From Acidimicrobiales bacterium (lineage in GTDB: Bacteria > Actinomycetota > Acidimicrobiia > Acidimicrobiales > Poriferisodalaceae), in the NCBI GenBank assembly GCA_004214275.1, contig SGYJ01000007.1, positions 1-32,068 on the forward strand: a stretch of 32,068 bases of DNA, given 5' to 3'. Below, in pieces: positions 1 to 8,905 of this stretch. The notes below the pieces were generated by a model, which was not told the origin of the DNA, did no database searches, and saw nothing but the letters and a program-made list of their open reading frames with translations. A program made the translations under genes and the position numbers. The stretch's first letter is position 1, and every line of letters begins with the position of its first letter.

Positions 1-1
1 T

Positions 2-481
2 GCTGACATGGCTGACGGCCGACACATCTGGGACGAAGACTTCACTCACGACTTCCCATCTGATTTTTCGATAACGCCGGTCCGAGTACAAGACGCCTTA
101 TTGGCGCTTGACGGTCCGGTACTTACTTGGCTCCTTGATTGCAAAGCCGTCTCGCCGATGAAGGCAATTGAGGCGATGAGCGCCCGGATGCCCGAAGGAA
201 CTGAGGTACGTCCCTCCGGTCTTGAAACCCCCGAGATCGTAGCGTCGGGAGTTAGTAAAGGTACTGGGCTCAATGAGGTGGCCGCTATAAACGCAATTGA
301 TGCCTCAAATGCGTGGGTATTCGGCGACGGCCTCAACGATTTAGAAATGTTCCGATGGGCTGGACACTCGGTAGCAATGAGAAACGGTCATCCCAAGATC
401 CTTTCCATGGCTGCTGATATAGCGCCCAGTCACGACGAAGACGGAGTCGCCGTTGTACTCGAAAACCTTCTAGCTAGCTAA
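2..481 (+). CDS. HAD-superfamily (Cof-like) phosphatase, C-terminal part; 5' end outside the window
   Basis: ORF open to the window edge; contains SPMKAIEAM and the HAD motif III/IV-like FGDGLNDLEMFRWAGHSVAMRNG. Confidence 0.8.
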   Translation, partial: ADMADGRHIWDEDFTHDFPSDFSITPVRVQDALLALDGPVLTWLLDCKAVSPMKAIEAMSARMPEGTEVRPSGLETPEIVASGVSKGTGLNEVAAINAIDASNAWVFGDGLNDLEMFRWAGHSVAMRNGHPKILSMAADIAPSHDEDGVAVVLENLLAS

Positions 482-789
482 GAATCTTTTTCTAGGAACA
501 TCGCAGTATGTGGAGCAAAATAGATTCTCCACGCTTGGAGAATTCCGCCGTTAGGTCCAGTGCGTAGCCGAACTTCAGATCCTTCTTCGAGCTGAAGATC
601 GACAGGCGGACTGTGCAACCACAAAAGGCGCACTCTGACTTGATGAGCTCCGGGGGACACTTCGAATGTTTGCTGTTTTCCGTCTTTCACTCGCCCGATG
701 ACCTGACCATCGATCTTTACCTGGTAGGCCCGGACGGTGTCCCGGTAGTGGTTAATTCGATCGATCGTTATTCGAGCCGGATCAGCCAA
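478..789 (-). CDS. Conserved hypothetical protein, small beta-rich (PEGA-like pattern)
   Basis: 103 aa ORF; VKIDGQVIGRVKDGKQQTFEVSPGAHQVRVRLLWLHSP resembles surface beta-domain patterns; 4 bp convergent overlap with the HAD gene. Confidence 0.6.
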   Translation of the reverse strand: MADPARITIDRINHYRDTVRAYQVKIDGQVIGRVKDGKQQTFEVSPGAHQVRVRLLWLHSPPVDLQLEEGSEVRLRTGPNGGILQAWRIYFAPHTAMFLEKDS

Positions 790-919
790 CTTTGCCTCCG
801 TTGAACCAGTTAGTAGATCTGAAGTTACCGCGGTATCAAGCTGTTCTCTAACCTCAGCCGCAGGTAGCGTGAGAACCGCAAGTAGTCCGTTAGCAGTTGA
901 CCTCCATCGGAGCCTTCAA

Positions 920-2164
920 ATGAGTAGTGAGTTACGCGCCGAAATCGATGCGTGGATAGACACCAACTGGGATCCAGAACTACCGGTTCGAGAGTGGTGG
1001 CAACGACTTTCTTCGGCAGGATTCACTAACCCTGGCCTACCAGAACCTTTTGGTAAAGGGTGGGGTCGAGAGGAAACCCGTGTCCTAGCGGCGGCACTAA
1101 GAGAAAACGGATCTATAGGGTCACCGGCGGGCTTGGGAATGATGTTGGCAGCCCCAACCATTCTTGCCCATGGGGATGAAGCTCAGATCGAAAAATACGT
1201 GCCAAAGATCCTCGATGGGACAGATTCTTGGTGTCAACTCTTTTCGGAGCCAGGTGCTGGTAGCGACTTGGCGGGTCTGCAAACTAAAGCAGTCCGTGAC
1301 GGCGACGAGTGGGTGATCACGGGACAGAAAGTATGGACATCTGAAGGTCAACATGCTGACTACGGGATGTTGATCGCGCGCACAGATCCTGACGCATCGA
1401 AACATAGAGGCATTAGTTGGTTCGCCTTCCCCATGGATCAAGAAGGTGTTGAAGTGCGACCATTACGTGAGATGACAGGCCGATCGCTGTTCAACGAAGT
1501 GTTTATCGACGAAGCGCGCGTTTCTCACGATGACTTGGTTGGCGACCTAAATGAAGGATGGCGCGTAGCGAACACGACCCTAATGGTCGAACGCGCCGGA
1601 ATCGGCGGCGGACATGGAATGGCATACGCAGCTGCTCACCCAGGAAGTATCGCTGGCCATCTTGAAAAACCTGCAGGATCATTCGTAGGAAAGCGGCTGG
1701 CACTAGCTGCCGGAGGTGTGGGCCCTGGAACACTTGAGCTCCTTCGCGAGCTTGCCGAAGAACGCGACAAACTTGATGACACCCGTATCCGTCAAGAGCT
1801 GGTGCAGTTACACACTGAACTTGAGTTGATGCGAATGAACGCGCGGCGAACACGTACCAAGAGCCAGCAAACTGGTGGGGAGGGGAACCTGGCAAAGATT
1901 CTCATGACATCAGCTCTGCACCGGACTCGAGAACTTGCAGGAGCGATACTTGGACCGGAGATGATCCTTTGGGGAGAAGAAGCCGCAACTGGTGGAGTCA
2001 TTCAAGAGATGGCAATTTTCTCTCCCGCTCCCTCTATCTATGGAGGAACTGACGAAGTACAGCGAAATATCATCGGGGAACGAGTTTTAGGCCTACCCAA
2101 AGAGCCTGGACCAGATAAAGACACCCCATTCTCTGAACTTTTACAGAATAAGACTGACTGGTAG
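920..2164 (+). CDS. Acyl-CoA dehydrogenase family protein
   Basis: Motifs FSEPGAGSDLAGLQTKAVRDGDEWVITGQKVWTS and SIYGGTDEVQRNIIGERVLGLP; ORF extends upstream to GTG 869, ATG 920 preferred. Confidence 0.93.
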   Translation: MSSELRAEIDAWIDTNWDPELPVREWWQRLSSAGFTNPGLPEPFGKGWGREETRVLAAALRENGSIGSPAGLGMMLAAPTILAHGDEAQIEKYVPKILDGTDSWCQLFSEPGAGSDLAGLQTKAVRDGDEWVITGQKVWTSEGQHADYGMLIARTDPDASKHRGISWFAFPMDQEGVEVRPLREMTGRSLFNEVFIDEARVSHDDLVGDLNEGWRVANTTLMVERAGIGGGHGMAYAAAHPGSIAGHLEKPAGSFVGKRLALAAGGVGPGTLELLRELAEERDKLDDTRIRQELVQLHTELELMRMNARRTRTKSQQTGGEGNLAKILMTSALHRTRELAGAILGPEMILWGEEAATGGVIQEMAIFSPAPSIYGGTDEVQRNIIGERVLGLPKEPGPDKDTPFSELLQNKTDW

Positions 2165-2319
2165 GCACAAGTATCTGGTTGTATCGAACCAATTCCCGGT
2201 CACTGTCACTTTCGATGTGGACTCGGTGTCTCAGCGAATGGGAACCAAAGACGCGAAGACGCCGCATTGGTCGCACTCCAACAAGCAGCTGACCAGCGGT
2301 GGTCGAAGCGAACCGTCAG

Positions 2320-3006
2320 TTAAGAAGAAGTGGGACTAGGAATGATGAAAAGTCCCTCAGCGGTTATCAAAGGGTCAGCCGAATGATCAGGCGCCCCGTC
2401 CTTGTCGGGGGATACGGTCAAATCCACGACGAGCTTGCGGCCATCTCGATTCGACACCCAAGCTTGGAACCAAACAGGAACGTCTATTGGAACACCACCG
2501 CGATAATCCACCTCTAGTCGAGCTGTATATGCAGCTTCACCTAGGACAATCATGAGATAACCCATAGTGTCATCCACCAGAGCTGAAACTGCTCCACCGT
2601 GGGTTCTCCCTGGAGCGCTTTCGAAGGCAGCCCCGAAGACCACTCGGCTAATCACTCGGTCGTCATTCCGTTTGATTACAACCTCAACACCCATCGGGTT
2701 CGCTGGGCCACTGAAGGTTCGATCACTAAAAGCAATGACTTCAGCGCCATCAACTGGTCGAGGGTCGCTGTAGCGGCGTTCAAAATAGTCCGAAGGGCGA
2801 GACACAGGATCCGAGCGCTCAAGGCTTTGAGCAGTTGCTGCAGCCCAATCAGCCAACGAAGTCAACTCATCGTCGCTGAAGCGGTGACGCACAAACGCAT
2901 TCCCCAAACGACGCAACGCAGCCGCAGCTTGACTGCGCGAAGCGAACTGTGAGTCCTCATAGACCATGTGAATTTTGTGGCCTAATTCATCGCGATTGTC
3001 AGTCAT
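2320..3006 (-). CDS. PaaI/hotdog-family thioesterase-like protein
   Basis: Hotdog motif GRTHGGAVSALVDDTMGYLM, then YTARLEVDYRGGVPIDVPVWFQAWV. Confidence 0.8.
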   Translation of the reverse strand: MTDNRDELGHKIHMVYEDSQFASRSQAAAALRRLGNAFVRHRFSDDELTSLADWAAATAQSLERSDPVSRPSDYFERRYSDPRPVDGAEVIAFSDRTFSGPANPMGVEVVIKRNDDRVISRVVFGAAFESAPGRTHGGAVSALVDDTMGYLMIVLGEAAYTARLEVDYRGGVPIDVPVWFQAWVSNRDGRKLVVDLTVSPDKDGAPDHSADPLITAEGLFIIPSPTSS

Positions 3007-3415
3007 CGAAACCTAAACGATCAGCTTCACCATAGGGGTATTTGATTAGGCCACCCCCAAGGCTTTCAGGGTCGAAAGTCCAGTATTGGCGGATCTCAGC
3101 TATGAGGTTTTCTTTGAACTCGTAATGTTCACTGCCACGAATCTGAAATGCCGCTCCCGCAGCTTCTCCATCCATCCGCCATTCAATAGCTGCTGAATCA
3201 AGAGTTTCGACGACACGCTCAACAACCCATTTTGCCCCGTCCCATTTCCGGTGAATCTGAGACCAGAACTCACCGATTGCTGCTGAACTCACGATCGGGG
3301 AATGGTTGGTGTCGTAGATAACGGCATCCTCTGTGAAGTGCTTTGCGACCTCTTCTCTTGAGCCTGAGCTACAAGCATCAAAGTAAGAACGGATCTGATC
3401 GGCGTGAGTCGTCAT
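2999..3415 (-). CDS. SnoaL/NTF2-like domain protein
   Basis: 138 aa; IRSYFDACSSGSREEVAKHFTEDAVIYD...IGEFWSQI pattern typical of the NTF2-like superfamily. Confidence 0.75.
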   Translation of the reverse strand: MTTHADQIRSYFDACSSGSREEVAKHFTEDAVIYDTNHSPIVSSAAIGEFWSQIHRKWDGAKWVVERVVETLDSAAIEWRMDGEAAGAAFQIRGSEHYEFKENLIAEIRQYWTFDPESLGGGLIKYPYGEADRLGFDD

Positions 3416-3427
3416 GAAGAGATGTTT

Positions 3428-4237
3428 TCAGACGGAGAGCTTCGCTGCATAGGCATGAGTTATGAAGGTCTGTTTGTAGCTACCCCCATATGCGTCAATC
3501 GCCTCCGCTACTCGACGAAGTAGCTCGTTTCTCGTCTCTGTTGTAAGCATCCGATGATCAGATTGAGTTCTCAGACTTTGAACGTGATGATCAGTACTGA
3601 TTGCCATCTCCCACTCGAACTCAAACTGCTGCACCGGTCCAAATAACCCACTTATCGAAATCTCCTCATCAGGGGTTTCAGCACTAATGGCAGCCTTCGA
3701 GCCTGGTAATCGAACCGCAAACGGTTTCTCGTCGAACTCAGGCGCGAGTTCAGCGTAAATCAGATCAGTAGCAGCATCGAATTCATGTTGTCCATCCTCA
3801 GGTCGGTTCCAAAAAACGCACAGCCATCCTCCGGGTTTAAGTATTGAAGCTGCGCGCTGAAATCGGGTATCAGGATTGGTCCAGTGCCAAGACTGCCCAG
3901 CGATGATCAAGCCGGCATGCCTCTCTGTTGTGATCCATTCTTCAAGCGCGGACTCGTCAACCGAAAATAAACCAAATCGCCCTAATTCTCGTCGAGCTAT
4001 CTCAGCCATAGCTGGATCTGGTTCCAGGCCCAGGACCTCAAAGCCTTGCTCCAGAAGAGGAGCCGATGCTTTACCGGTGCCGCAGCCAACGTCAATAACT
4101 AAGTCGCGAGTTGACGTCTCACAGGTTGCCAGGATCCACTCAAAAAGACGGTCAGGATATTCAGGCCGGTAACGGTGATAAATCTCGGCGACTTCGCCAA
4201 ACACACGCGATTGGGAACGATCTTCGTTTGATTGCAT
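3428..4237 (-). CDS. Class I SAM-dependent methyltransferase
   Basis: SAM motif I LVIDVGCGTGKASAPLLEQGFEVLGLEPDPAM; N-terminal FGEVAEIYHRYRPEYP. Confidence 0.9.
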   Translation of the reverse strand: MQSNEDRSQSRVFGEVAEIYHRYRPEYPDRLFEWILATCETSTRDLVIDVGCGTGKASAPLLEQGFEVLGLEPDPAMAEIARRELGRFGLFSVDESALEEWITTERHAGLIIAGQSWHWTNPDTRFQRAASILKPGGWLCVFWNRPEDGQHEFDAATDLIYAELAPEFDEKPFAVRLPGSKAAISAETPDEEISISGLFGPVQQFEFEWEMAISTDHHVQSLRTQSDHRMLTTETRNELLRRVAEAIDAYGGSYKQTFITHAYAAKLSV

Positions 4238-4247
4238 TACTCAGACG

Positions 4248-5042
4248 TCACCCAGTAGTCCAAGACAACCAGCGTCCATCGCGATTCTCAAGCTGAAGAC
4301 GCAGCCCGAAACACTCCGATAGAGAATCTGCTGTAAGCACCTGATCGATAGGTCCGCACGCCAATGCTTCTCCGCCACGCAAAAGCAGTCCATGAGTAAA
4401 GCCAGGCGGAATTTCGTCAGTGTGATGTGTCACTAAAACGGTTGCTGGGGTTTCAGGGTCGGCGGCGACCGAGGCCAAACTTGTGACCAGCTGCTCTCTT
4501 CCCGCTAAGTCGAGACCAGCTGTCGGTTCATCCAACAACAGCAATCCGGGCTCTCCCATAAGCGTTCTCGCCAACTGCACTCGCTGTTGTTCCCCAGAAG
4601 ACATTGTCTCAAATTTTCGTGTTGCTAATGCTTCAGCACCTATTCGCGTTAAACATTCCATAGCCGCTTCACGGTCATGTTCTGAGTATTCATGCCACCA
4701 AGTCTCTAGAGCAGCATGTCTGGCCGTCATGACAATATCCAAACCCAAAATATCTGATCTGAACTGATCTCTTAAAGATGAAGAAGCTAGGCCTATCCGC
4801 TGCCTTAGCTGCCTGACGTCTGTCGCACCCCAAGTTTCGCCGAGCACTTTGACGGTCCCGGTTGTCGGATACCGGTACAGCGAGAGGATCTTTATCAAAC
4901 TGGTCTTTCCGCTGCCGTTTGGTCCCAAGACGACCCATCGGTCCGACGAAGAGATTTCCAGATCTAAAGGACTAAGAACTGTTGTGTCCTCATATTTGAC
5001 TGACACACCGAGAAGTTCGACCGCAGGGGAGGTGACCGTCAT
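4248..5042 (-). CDS. ABC transporter ATP-binding protein with no adjacent dedicated permease
   Basis: Walker A LGPNGSGKTSL, signature MSSGEQQRVQLARTL, Walker B LLLLDEPTAGLD, H-loop VTHHTDE. Confidence 0.9.
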   Translation of the reverse strand: MTVTSPAVELLGVSVKYEDTTVLSPLDLEISSSDRWVVLGPNGSGKTSLIKILSLYRYPTTGTVKVLGETWGATDVRQLRQRIGLASSSLRDQFRSDILGLDIVMTARHAALETWWHEYSEHDREAAMECLTRIGAEALATRKFETMSSGEQQRVQLARTLMGEPGLLLLDEPTAGLDLAGREQLVTSLASVAADPETPATVLVTHHTDEIPPGFTHGLLLRGGEALACGPIDQVLTADSLSECFGLRLQLENRDGRWLSWTTG

Positions 5043-5068
5043 GAAGTCAGCTTGCCAGATTACGACTA

Positions 5069-7018
5069 CTAATCCGACTGAGAGTTCACTGCTGGCGATT
5101 CTTCAGTTTGTGAGTGAGAGGCCCAAGTTTCGAACATTTCTGCGTAGCGACCCCGCAGCTGAATCAATTCATCATGAGAGCCAAGTTCGATTATTTGACC
5201 GTCGTCAATGACGGCGATCCGGTCTGCTTTCATAGCGGTAGCTAATCTGTGGGCGATCAGAATTGCAGTTCGACCTTCGAGTAGACCATCCAAAGCTTTC
5301 TCAATATGAGCTTCGGAGCGCAGGTCGAGGCTCGATGTTGCTTCGTCTAACACAAGGACACGCGGTCGCGATATGAATGCCCTAGCCAAAGCGATGAGCT
5401 GGCGTTCTCCCGCAGACAAAGACACTCCCCGCTCGTGGACCAAAGTGTTGATGCCGTCGCTGAGTTGGGCAACTGTTTCTGTGAGGCCTACGTGTGAAAT
5501 GGCTTCATTGATCTCTTCTTCGGTTGCGTCACTTCGAGCGAACGCGATGTTGTCGCGGATAGTCCCGTGGAAGAGAAAAGGCTCTTGTGGGACAACCCCA
5601 AGTTGAGTTCTTAGAGAGTCGATCAAGGCTCCTTTAAGGTCATGTCCATCTATCGATACGACCCCTGAATTGGGATCATAAAACCTGGTTATCAACTTCG
5701 CGATGGTGCTTTTGCCGGCTCCTGTCGGACCAACAAAAGCGAAAGTCTCTCCTGGGTTGATGGTGAGGTTGATGTCACGCAGTACCTCTGGGCCGTTGTT
5801 ATAGCTGAAAGTAACCGATTCAAATTTGATCTGCCCATGAACCGGTGGAAGTGAGACGGCGTCATCACTTTCAACTATTGATGGCTCAGTACTGAGGATG
5901 TCCCCAATTTTCTTGAGCCCGGACTGACCTTGTTGGTAGGTGTTGTAAAGCTGAACCATTTGTTGGATCGGAGCGAAGAAAGTATTTACGAAAAGTACAA
6001 AAGCGGTTAGCTCACCGACCTGAAGGGAACCATCTACAACCATCCACCCGCCTACTAACAAGACGATGGCCTGAGCAGCGATTCCTATACCTTCAGTTGC
6101 TGGGCCGTAGATCGCGCCAGCGCGAGCGGTGTACAAGTTGGCATCGAGATAAGCGCCGACAACATTTCTGTGGGATTCAGCGTTTTGTCGACGACGATTA
6201 AGCGCTGCTATGACCCGAACTCCCGCAAGATTCTCGGAAAGGTCAGCCAAAACAACTGCTATTCGATCCCGAACGTCTGAGTATCCACGCTCACTCACTG
6301 CTCGAAACCAAAGGGTCATGGCGACTAATGGTGGGAGAACCAGGCCCAACAAAAGGACAGCTAGAACGGGGTTGTAGGAAAACAGAACGAAAGTCACCAC
6401 CGAAATAGTCAGAGCCTGAATCACCAAGTTGACGAAACCCTCGTTAACTAGCAACGTCAACGCTTCAACGTCAGAGGTCATCCTGCTCAGCAGCACTCCC
6501 GACTTCTCCGATGTGTACCAATCGAGGCCCATACGTTGGAAATGGCTGAACAGCTCTAAGCGAACGTCGTACATGATGTCTTCGCCAAGTTTCCCGTTCC
6601 AACGTTGTCGCAAAAAGCTGGTTGCGGCGTTTACAACGATGATCAGTCCGAACAAGGTGACAGCCCTATATAAAGCGGTGCGATCTTGTTCCATCACCCC
6701 GTTATCGATGCCTTGTTGCGTTAATACCGGGCCCATTAGAGCCGTGATCGTTTCAACGGCCAGAAAAAACAACCCAAAAAGTGCTGCGACACGACGATTC
6801 TCAAAAAGAGAGCGGAGATTCAGCCGTGACGTTCGGCGAGTCAATCTATGGAACGTAAATTCTGGGTCAGGATGAACTGGCTCTCTTTTCAAAATCTCGG
6901 ACGCACCGTCTTGCATCTCAGATGGAACACCAGCGAACGGTAAACCCGCACTTGCGCTGGACTGAGTTGCGCTCGGCCCTCCGAATACTCCGCCTCCGGA
7001 AGGGCCCATCATGACCAC
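5069..7018 (-). CDS. ABC exporter half-transporter (fused permease/ATPase), subunit with catalytic Walker B Glu
   Basis: TM domain plus Walker A GPTGAGKST, signature SLSAGERQLIALARA, Walker B VLVLDEATSSLD, H-loop IAHRLAT. Confidence 0.93.
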   Translation of the reverse strand: MVMMGPSGGGVFGGPSATQSSASAGLPFAGVPSEMQDGASEILKREPVHPDPEFTFHRLTRRTSRLNLRSLFENRRVAALFGLFFLAVETITALMGPVLTQQGIDNGVMEQDRTALYRAVTLFGLIIVVNAATSFLRQRWNGKLGEDIMYDVRLELFSHFQRMGLDWYTSEKSGVLLSRMTSDVEALTLLVNEGFVNLVIQALTISVVTFVLFSYNPVLAVLLLGLVLPPLVAMTLWFRAVSERGYSDVRDRIAVVLADLSENLAGVRVIAALNRRRQNAESHRNVVGAYLDANLYTARAGAIYGPATEGIGIAAQAIVLLVGGWMVVDGSLQVGELTAFVLFVNTFFAPIQQMVQLYNTYQQGQSGLKKIGDILSTEPSIVESDDAVSLPPVHGQIKFESVTFSYNNGPEVLRDINLTINPGETFAFVGPTGAGKSTIAKLITRFYDPNSGVVSIDGHDLKGALIDSLRTQLGVVPQEPFLFHGTIRDNIAFARSDATEEEINEAISHVGLTETVAQLSDGINTLVHERGVSLSAGERQLIALARAFISRPRVLVLDEATSSLDLRSEAHIEKALDGLLEGRTAILIAHRLATAMKADRIAVIDDGQIIELGSHDELIQLRGRYAEMFETWASHSQTEESPAVNSQSD

Positions 7019-8859
7019 GGTTGATCCTCCTCGACCGTCGATGCCAGCGTCTCGACGTAACGGGGTTCGCGCTCAAGAAGTTGCTGGTGTGTTCCATCGG
7101 CTACAACGCGCCCGTCGTCAATGAGAATCACACGATCTGCTAGCGCAATCGTAGATAAACGGTGCGCGATGACGATAGTTGTTCGAGCCTTTAGGAGGTC
7201 CTTCAACGCATGGTGAATTCGCTCTTCAATCTCAACGTCTATGGCGCTAGTGGAATCATCCAAAATGATGACTTGGGAATCTTGTAAGAAAAGTCGAGCC
7301 AACGAGATTCTTTGACGCTGTCCACCAGAAAGGTCGTAACCCCTTTCTCCAACGATCGTTTTGTAACCATCGTCCAGGCCAAGAATGAATTCATGGGCCT
7401 GAGCCGCCCGGGCCGCGGCCTCAACTTCCTCGCTTGTGGCTCCCGGGTTACCGTAGGCAATATTTTCATGAACACTTGTCGAAAACAAGAAGGGTTCATC
7501 AGGAACGAGACTTATCGCCCCGCGAAGACTTCGCTGCGTCAGAGAAGTTATGTCGTGGCCATCCAAGGTAATGACGCCAGCCTGCAACTCGTAGAACCGC
7601 ATCAACAGGCGAGCAATTGTCGACTTTCCCGACCCGGTGCGGCCAACGATCGCGATTGTTTGGCCAGCAGGCACTTCAAGGTTGAAATCATCCAAAACAG
7701 TTCGCGGACTTTCGGCTCCCGGTGTGCCGCCGACGGTCTCAGTGCCATAGGCGAACTTCACGGCAGAAAAAGAGATGCTCCCCGAGGATGGGATCAAGTC
7801 AATAGCCCCTGGCCGATCATCGACACCTGGAGGCTCATCAAGAATTTCGTAGATCCGCTCCGCTGAAGCTTTCGCCCGTTGCCCCAGAATCAGCAGCATC
7901 CCGATAAACCGAAAAGGTGCCTGGAGAAGCAAGATATACAAATTGAACGAGATCAGATCGCCCACCGTTAAGGCACCATCAATCGTTTGAAGGCCACCCA
8001 CCAAGAGCACAGTAGCGAGAGCAATCCTGGGAAGATTTTCTATTAACGGAGTATGAGAAGCTCGAGTTCGATGTTGCACCAGGTTGGCCCAGCGGAGGCG
8101 CTCAGCGCCCCTGGCCAGCGCTTCAATTTGTTGACGTTCAGCTGCAAACGCCTTGACCACCCTGACTCCGTTAACCGATTCGTCAACGACAGTTGCTATT
8201 TCTGCCTGACGCGACTGAACGACCCAAGAAAGCGGGAACATGATTTTGCGTAAGCGTTGGCCGATGGCGAAGACCCCGGGCAAAGCAATCATCGTTACCG
8301 CGGTAAGAGGAACACTGATCGCCGCCATCAGGCCTATAGCGATGACAAAGCTAAAGAATTGAACAGCCATTATTGGAGCAAAGGCCATAAACATTTGAAC
8401 CGACCTGATGTCGGAATTGGCTCGACTGATAATTTGTCCACTCTGAACGCGATCAAAAAAAGAAAATGATAAACGGCCGAGATGTTGAAAAAGAAGTGTC
8501 CGTAACTGGTATTCGACCTTGAAGGCCATCCCATACAGTCCGTAGCGGTACCCGAAAGTTGCGGATGCTCGAGCAACTCCGAGGATCAATAGGATGATGA
8601 CGAAGAAGGAAAGAGCGCTGGTTCGTTCAATGAGGGCACGATCCACTGCGAGACCCACGACTCGAGGTACTAAAATTTGAGCCAGCATCGCGATTATTGC
8701 GGCTATAACCGACCAGATGATCCGCCACCGATGCGTCATCACAATTGGGGCTATGCGTCTCAACCAACCCAGTGAACTTTCGCTTCGAATTGTCTCTTCA
8801 ACCGGTGGGTAGGTGGACCACTCGCGCACCGGTTCGAAAGAGGTGGTGTGCTGACGCAT
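7009..8859 (-). CDS. ABC exporter half-transporter (fused permease/ATPase), subunit with Asp at the Walker B catalytic position
   Basis: TM domain plus Walker A GRTGSGKST, signature LSGGQRQRISLARL, Walker B VIILDDSTSAID, H-loop IAHRLST; 10 bp overlap with the partner gene. Confidence 0.93.
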   Translation of the reverse strand: MRQHTTSFEPVREWSTYPPVEETIRSESSLGWLRRIAPIVMTHRWRIIWSVIAAIIAMLAQILVPRVVGLAVDRALIERTSALSFFVIILLILGVARASATFGYRYGLYGMAFKVEYQLRTLLFQHLGRLSFSFFDRVQSGQIISRANSDIRSVQMFMAFAPIMAVQFFSFVIAIGLMAAISVPLTAVTMIALPGVFAIGQRLRKIMFPLSWVVQSRQAEIATVVDESVNGVRVVKAFAAERQQIEALARGAERLRWANLVQHRTRASHTPLIENLPRIALATVLLVGGLQTIDGALTVGDLISFNLYILLLQAPFRFIGMLLILGQRAKASAERIYEILDEPPGVDDRPGAIDLIPSSGSISFSAVKFAYGTETVGGTPGAESPRTVLDDFNLEVPAGQTIAIVGRTGSGKSTIARLLMRFYELQAGVITLDGHDITSLTQRSLRGAISLVPDEPFLFSTSVHENIAYGNPGATSEEVEAAARAAQAHEFILGLDDGYKTIVGERGYDLSGGQRQRISLARLFLQDSQVIILDDSTSAIDVEIEERIHHALKDLLKARTTIVIAHRLSTIALADRVILIDDGRVVADGTHQQLLEREPRYVETLASTVEEDQPWS

Positions 8860-8905
8860 TGACTCGAGGCTACCTTGGCGTTAGTCAAGTGCGGATAGAC
8901 AATGA

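Noticed and set aside
7312-7866. 184 aa plus-strand ORF inside the ABC exporter gene
   Set aside because: Antisense to the NBD-coding region with clear Walker and signature motifs; shadow ORF.
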